Source: Rhabditophanes sp. KR3021 (Eukaryota > Nematoda > Chromadorea > Rhabditida > Alloionematidae). Taken from it: a DNA stretch of 64,000 nucleotides. The position numbers and the translations under genes are program-made. Shown here piece after piece: positions 58,853-64,000 of this stretch. The notes under the pieces were generated by a model. It had not been told where the DNA came from. It saw nothing but the letters and a program-made list of their open reading frames with translations, and searched no databases. The stretch covers positions 186,001 through 250,000 of the forward strand of contig CAUJLY010000002.1 of assembly GCA_963281155.1 (NCBI GenBank). Reading direction: 5' to 3'. The stretch's first letter is position 1; the number at the start of each line of letters is the position of its first letter.

Positions 58853-61800
58853 TTACGTGAATGGGTTGGTGTTTGTGCCACTGCCTGGTGGTGGTTGTTG
58901 GGGTGGATATCCTCCTTGTTGAGGTTGTTGTTGATGGTATGGTGGCGGTGGTGGTGCCCCAGTCCCTCCCCCACTATTATTTTGATAACCACCTTGATAA
59001 CTATTAGGGTAATTAGCTGGGTAAGGTAGACTATAATATTGCGGTTGCTGTGGATAATTGCCGTAAGCATTGCCGTATGGGTTATATGGTTGGTAAGGTT
59101 GGTGAGGCATGTAACCTTGTTGGTATTGCGGCGTAGGCATACTCGAATATCCTTGTGGGAGTGGCATGTGCTGACTTTGTTGAAGAGTCGGCATTTGGGG
59201 TGGAGGCGCGCGAGGAGCAGGGGTTGGAGCCGTTGCGTCTACGGTTGGAGTCACACCTGATCCTATACTACTACCGGGTACAGATGGGGGTGGTGGTCTT
59301 GGTGGAACAGCAGCTTTACCTCCAGCAACTATAATGGTGTAAAATTGTAATTTGCTGTATAAAAATTGAATAAAGATGTTTATAGAACAAAAATGATGCT
59401 ACGAATAGAACTAAAAAGAAACACGATCCCTACCATTTTCAGTATGAATTTTAGAAGCCAGAGTACGGCGCTGGTCATCAATTTGTTGCTTAACAAACCC
59501 TTGAAACTCTGTCATTTTTTTGGAGACCATCGAGGACAATCCTTTTCCTGAATAAATAAATTTATTTTTGTCTTATTAAAAAACTTAAACACATCATGTA
59601 CTACTCTTGGATCTTTTAAAGGTAGTGACATATAAATAAGCAGTAAACTTACCACTAATAATACTCTGCTGGACTTGTTTCATAAGATCTTCCTTTTCGG
59701 TTTGTCTAGCAAAGCAGAAGTCCGACACATTTTGCTGAAGGGAAACAAGTAGGGGAACCAGGTCGTTGTAAAACTTTGTTCCTTCCTTAAGATTTGATTC
59801 CAAGGTAAAGTAGGTGTCGGCAGCCGTAGCGAGGCTCTTCAGCAGTTGGTCGCGTTCAGCATTCCCAGCAGACCCCTTTTCCTGGACGAATAGCCTGTTT
59901 GTAACCTCAATTTCAGCTAATACTTGCTCCTGCTTCCCGATAGACTTTTCTACCTCACCCTTCAATTCGGAGAAGGCAACAGCTAATTGTCTGTTTGAAA
60001 CTTCTTGTTCGTCGAAGGCACCAGCGCCTGCTTCTCGTTTTGCTTTGAGGAATGTATCACACATGTCACACTTTACATTCTTGAACTTCTCTTCTAATTT
60101 GATCCTTTCTGCGCAAATTTCCCGAACTTGAGTCAGCAAGTTACGAAGTTTGTTGGTGGTCTCCGAATTTTGAGCAGCTCCCCCTTGGATTGCGGGAATG
60201 GATTGGACCAGGTCTACTTCTGGTTTGCTGAGAATTTCTATTCCAGACCGAGCTTCATTAAACTTGTTGCGGACTAATTGGTCAGCATTCGAAGCAGTGT
60301 GCATGATTCCTTTGTATTTGCCCACTTGCTGCAACAATGGCGGAGTCAATTCATCGGACTTAGTTCTTGTCCATCTCTCCTTGAATTGAGCGCGTAGGTT
60401 GTCATCTACTTCCTTTTCCTCCCGATCAACTTTTCCGTTTCATTCAGGATTTGTTCGTTGTTTTTGAATAGATCGGGAATGTCGTTCATCATCCGATTCA
60501 GTGCACTCAGCCCCCCAGCATTTCGAATCTTCATTCCTTTTTGGCGGATGCTTTCTGGGCATTTTTCATGGTTAGTGACGTCGTCTAATGCAGCTGGAAG
60601 ATTAAGGGAGACCAAGATTGCATTCATGACGTCAGTATACTCCCTCAACCTACTCGTTTCGATGTTGACGAGTTCCGCTTTCCGACTTTCAAAGGCGGAA
60701 ACAGCAGTCTGGATTTCGATTGGAACCAGTGCCTCAAACATATCCTTGAATCTTGTGAACAGAGGTGGCGTGTACCCAGTAGCTCTAACCAAAGCCGCCT
60801 TCTTCAAAGGAGGCAATGCCTTGATGTCTGCCACGGCTTCATGATAAATCATGTCATTATGTTTTTTGGAAGTCTCGTAAGCTGCTTTGATCTGGTCTGT
60901 TTCCCCAGAAATAGAAGAAGGCGCAATATACTCTCCACTCTTCTTCAGGATCGAAAGAGACTCCAGCAAGCGCGACAAAACTTCTCCGTAGTTTTTTTCA
61001 TTTTCTGCGACTTGGGACTGGTGGTATTGGGCAAAGCCAAGCATCGTCATTTCCTTGCCAGTGACTGTTGCCATCCACTCCTTGTCCCAAATGCCCTTCA
61101 CGATGTCCCGTGACATCAACCTTTTAGCCTCACCGTAGAACTCTGCGCACTGGGCGGCAATTTGAACCAAAGACCCTTGCTTCATAGCATCTTTCTTGCC
61201 TTTAATATAGATGGCTTCCTGGGCTTGTGCTAACATCAAAGCAGACAACGAAGCCAATGTATCCGGCATCAAATCAGGGGTGGGATCTTGAGGCAACATG
61301 CCAAGGACTCTTTCCTGGAGATAGTGAAATATCCCAGCCGACTGTTGAAACAATTTGGCGGCAGACTTCAACTCCTCATCCGTATTCATCAATTGCCCAG
61401 CTCCCACGATGGACATCATGGCAGCGCAGTTGAAAAGGACAGCCGCACGTTCAAAAGAACTATCATTGATTGCTAAATAGGACAGAATAATTAAAAATCA
61501 ACCAATACTGATAACTTACTGAGGGAAGCTCTACTAAAAAAGACGGATCCTTTATCGAAAGCATCCTTCCACTTGAAGGCAACTGGGTTTGTAGTAGGGT
61601 TGATGGTGAGTTTATTCTCTATTGCCGCTAATTGGTCCGAGTATCTGAGAAGTACCTCCAGAGCTGCTTGGCTTCTTTCGTTTGGCTGGCAGCAAGCTTT
61701 ACTTCTAAGCTTGTTAAGTTCCTGGATAGCTTCGTTGACTTCATTACTCTGCTCGTCGTTAAGTTTATAAAAAGTCTTAACGAAATTGCGAAGAGGCTTG

Positions 61801-61853
61801 ACAAAATCAACCTCCGTTGTAGATTTTAATGGGACAGATATGAATTGTACCAT
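58853..61853 (-). CDS. PDCD6IP: ALIX/PDCD6IP (BRO1-domain ESCRT adaptor), one-base frame break
   Basis: Links ESCRT-I and ESCRT-III in endosomal sorting, membrane repair and cytokinesis. Exons 61853-61520, 61472-59653, 59547-59434 and 59328-58853 give about 914 residues if frame is kept. The Bro1 domain is residues 1 to about 360 (starts VQFISVPLKSTTEVDF; FERAAVLFNCAA, TPPLFTRFKDMF). The V domain is about 360-720 (RAQFKERW, LKEGTKFYNDLVPLL, FARQTEKEDL). A Pro/Gln/Tyr-rich tail (PYQPYNPYG, APPPPPYHQQQPQQ) follows. At about 60418-60424 the frame ends in KLIGRKRK-stop while the true continuation (EEKEVDDNLRAQF) is one base back; one more G in the GGG run would restore it. TTTTCAG abuts the ATG directly, an ideal trans-splice acceptor. 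Confidence 0.9.
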
Positions 61854-61859
61854 CTGAAA

Positions 61860-63711
61860 AGAAATACATCATTAAAAGAAGATAAAGAATATATTTTAGG
61901 CAAAGAAATGATCGATAAGAAATAAATACCACATTTGAGCTTCGAACAAAAGTCCCGAACACCATTAAGTAATAATGAAATATTTGGTAACAAAAAATAA
62001 AAACACACCAAAATAAAATATAATGATTAAAAGCAAGCAGCATCTCTACTTTAGTTGTTAACTCTACGTCCGATGTTTGTGTGAATGATTCATCACTTTT
62101 GATCATCTACTTTGATGACTAATATCCCAAAGTCATTGAGTGTCGATAAGACACATGCTTTCAAAGGGGGCTACAGCAAGATAATGGGTAGTCAGTTTGA
62201 TGTAAAGGGCAGAAGTATCAAATAAATACCTTCATTATTAATTGGTGGGAAAAACAACCAAGGAACGGTGGTTGGAAAAGTGTTATAGGCAAGTTAGGAA
62301 GATTGTTTGGATGTACAATGACAAACCAAAGTCAAGAAATTGTAATGAGTATAAAAAAGATGTGATGATTCAGGGTAATGAACTAAGGTTTGGAATGATG
62401 TTATGCAGGAAAATGATGGTGTTATTTTAAATTAACATTGGCCATCCTTTTTGTTTGCTGTTAATTAAGGGTAAAGCTAAGGAATGGAATGAAGCCAAAA
62501 AAGGTCGCCTGTACTACGCAAACAATGATTACGTGGAAAGGTGGTATATGCCAGTTATAAAGTTATTTGCATGTACGTTGGGAAGAGTTTAATAATTTAG
62601 ACTGCTTCAGCTCAAAGTATAAAAAGTGAACTGCAACAACAAAGTTCATCTGCAACGAGGAGTAAGAAATACTTTAGAAGGTGTGTGTAATGCAAAGTTC
62701 TTCTAAATTTAGATTAAGACAGTGACAAGATGATCCGTTTGATTGGTTTAGGAAAGTGATGAATGTTCAATATTAAGTTATACCAAAACACACTGGTAAT
62801 AACCCAAAAAGGAATCACTTTAAGCAAATATTTTTACATTTATCACTCGCATGACTTTAAAAAAGCGCAATCGATTAAATAACAAACACAAACGACCTTT
62901 AACAAACAAAATCGCACTACATCAATACTGTCTTAACATTCCCAAATAACTTCCAACTTAATTACATCTTAACTGGTACTTTTTGATACAAACTTTGACA
63001 ATAAACGTACTTTAAAAGACAAAATGCCACATAAAATAGGGTTAGTTGATGTATTTTGACACGAAAGAAACGACTTCATTCTTCCAACATTTGTTTATAG
63101 TAAACATAAACTCAAAAATACATTTTTGGAATTTGTTTCTTTTGATTTTGACTTAGTATGGTGATAAATTAAAGAGGTGGTTGTATTTGATGGTTGAGTA
63201 GTTGTTTGTGATCGAGACTGAGTCTTTTTGTATGTTTTTGAGATAATAAGATGCGTTGTAAGTTGAGATTTGTCTTAAGTGACTTATAGTATAGCGTTGT
63301 TGTATGATATGTATTATTGGTAGCCGATAAAATGCGTACTTTTGGATCCATAAATCTACAGCTTTCTCAGATGATCTCTTCTTTCTGCCTCGCAAACACC
63401 TATATTTGTGTTTTTTCTTAATTAATGCAAGTACCTACGATTATTTATGTTCTTATTATTAGGGATTGGTTCGTTGAAGAGACTTAAAAACAACCCAGAC
63501 ACCACAGCACCATACTATTTTACTTTCGGTCATATCACAATATTTTGTATTGGTTTATAATATTTTTTGATTATTTTTATAGTTAATATTGAATTGTATC
63601 AGGCGTTAGTTGGCATAAAATATATTAAAGAAATGCTTGTGTTATTGTAATAATTTGGTAGAGCTATATTTGTACTATTGACTAAAAAATATTATTTGTT
63701 AATAATTGGGT
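61860..63711. other. intergenic, no supported gene
   Basis: The plus frame at 62242-62430 has a non-ATG start and is Lys/Met-rich with no family. A minus frame at 63169-63351 (MDPKVRILSATNNTYHTTT) is open for 60 codons and divergent to cyclin Y, but without other support. Nothing else seen. Confidence 0.4.
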
Positions 63712-64000
63712 ATGGGTAATACTGCCTGCTGTATGCGTGGAAAACGTTCATCCGAAGGTAATGGCAAACTAAAGAAAAACAGACAAAAGGTATGTTTTTG
63801 GATCATAGACACTTTTTAATTAATTTTATTTAGGTTTTGCAAAATAATTGCACAACGGAAACATCAGTAAACTTTTTACCCCATATCAGTGAGCGGGAAA
63901 TACCGGATGATGATGTTGATGAAGATCCATCTACTCATCCTTCCGTCAAAACTGTCTTTATGGAAAGGTCACAAAGTGAAATGAAGTTGAAAGACCATTA
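63712..64000 (+). CDS. CCNY: Cyclin Y, N-terminal part (cut by window end)
   Basis: Membrane-anchored cyclin that recruits PFTAIRE kinases (CDK14/16) and acts in Wnt receptor phosphorylation and synapse remodelling. Exon 1 is 63712-63789 and exon 2 runs from 63834 past the window end (44-nt intron, GTATGT/TTTAG). The start MGNTACCM has Gly2 for N-myristoylation and a Cys pair for palmitoylation. Exon 2 carries the family-specific block LPHISEREIPDDD...HPSVKTVFMERSQSEMKLKD, matching the cyclin Y pattern HISDREN...HPRASTIFLSKSQTD. The cyclin box itself lies beyond the window. Confidence 0.85.

Noticed and set aside
62242..62430. Lys/Met-rich plus-strand frame, considered as a retroelement remnant
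   Set aside because: No reverse-transcriptase, integrase or gag motif, and a non-ATG start.
1..64000. CRISPR array, prokaryotic operons, rRNA genes, telomeric repeats
   Set aside because: None seen. The genes have spliceosomal introns and are eukaryotic.

Overview
The window is AT-rich, intron-bearing animal DNA. It is almost certainly from a nematode. The strongest evidence is a pair of tandem spliced-leader (SL) RNA genes at about 5.0-5.4 kb, whose 22-nt leader is a close variant of nematode SL1. Supporting signs are many introns of only 37-47 nt, an astacin with a C-terminal ShKT domain, and pyrimidine-AG acceptors a few bases upstream of many start codons, as expected if mRNAs are trans-spliced. 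I cannot name the genus.

Layout. 0-5.5 kb: a GPI-anchored Ly6-type protein, a tiny secreted peptide with an internal repeat, and the SL RNA array (two good copies and one decayed copy). 5.9-18.4 kb, minus strand: mitochondrial carrier SLC25A39/40, cytosolic leucyl-tRNA synthetase, and a compact KMT2C/D-type histone methyltransferase. 20.3-22.2 kb, minus: an intronless, divergent Rpt2/PSMC1 paralogue and a small Cys-rich membrane protein. 23.1-27.2 kb, plus: an ERMP1-like M28 peptidase, with a decayed zinc-ribbon/Vsr-like endonuclease gene inside one intron. 31.1-33.3 kb: astacin. 36.2-39.0 kb: a selectin/furrowed-like receptor. 39.1-41.5 kb, minus: ORP9-class oxysterol-binding protein. 43-46.8 kb: an S/TP-rich nuclear orphan, a 597-residue membrane orphan, and nucleoporin Nup35/Nup53. 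47-52.4 kb: mostly unrecognised small or secreted proteins and an orphan half acyl-CoA-binding domain. 52.7-54.9 kb: a protein with three FLYWCH/WRKY-GCM-like zinc modules and a frameshift. 58.4-61.9 kb, minus: a small unknown gene and ALIX/PDCD6IP. The window ends inside the cyclin Y gene.

Most of the genes are unrelated housekeeping genes, not one pathway. The link that makes functional sense is between the SL RNA genes and the acceptor sites upstream of the protein genes. LeuRS and SLC25A39/40 lie 176 bp apart on one strand, a spacing compatible with a nematode operon. Intergenic stretches at 0-2.7, 18.4-20.3, 27.2-31.0, 33.3-36.1, 41.5-43.1 and 54.9-58.4 kb hold no gene I can support.

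Exon joins below were worked out by hand from GT/AG (once GC/AG) sites, reading phase and family similarity. No alignment or search was run. Two genes (ALIX and the zinc-module gene) each need one extra base in a G run to stay in frame; assembly error is the simplest explanation.
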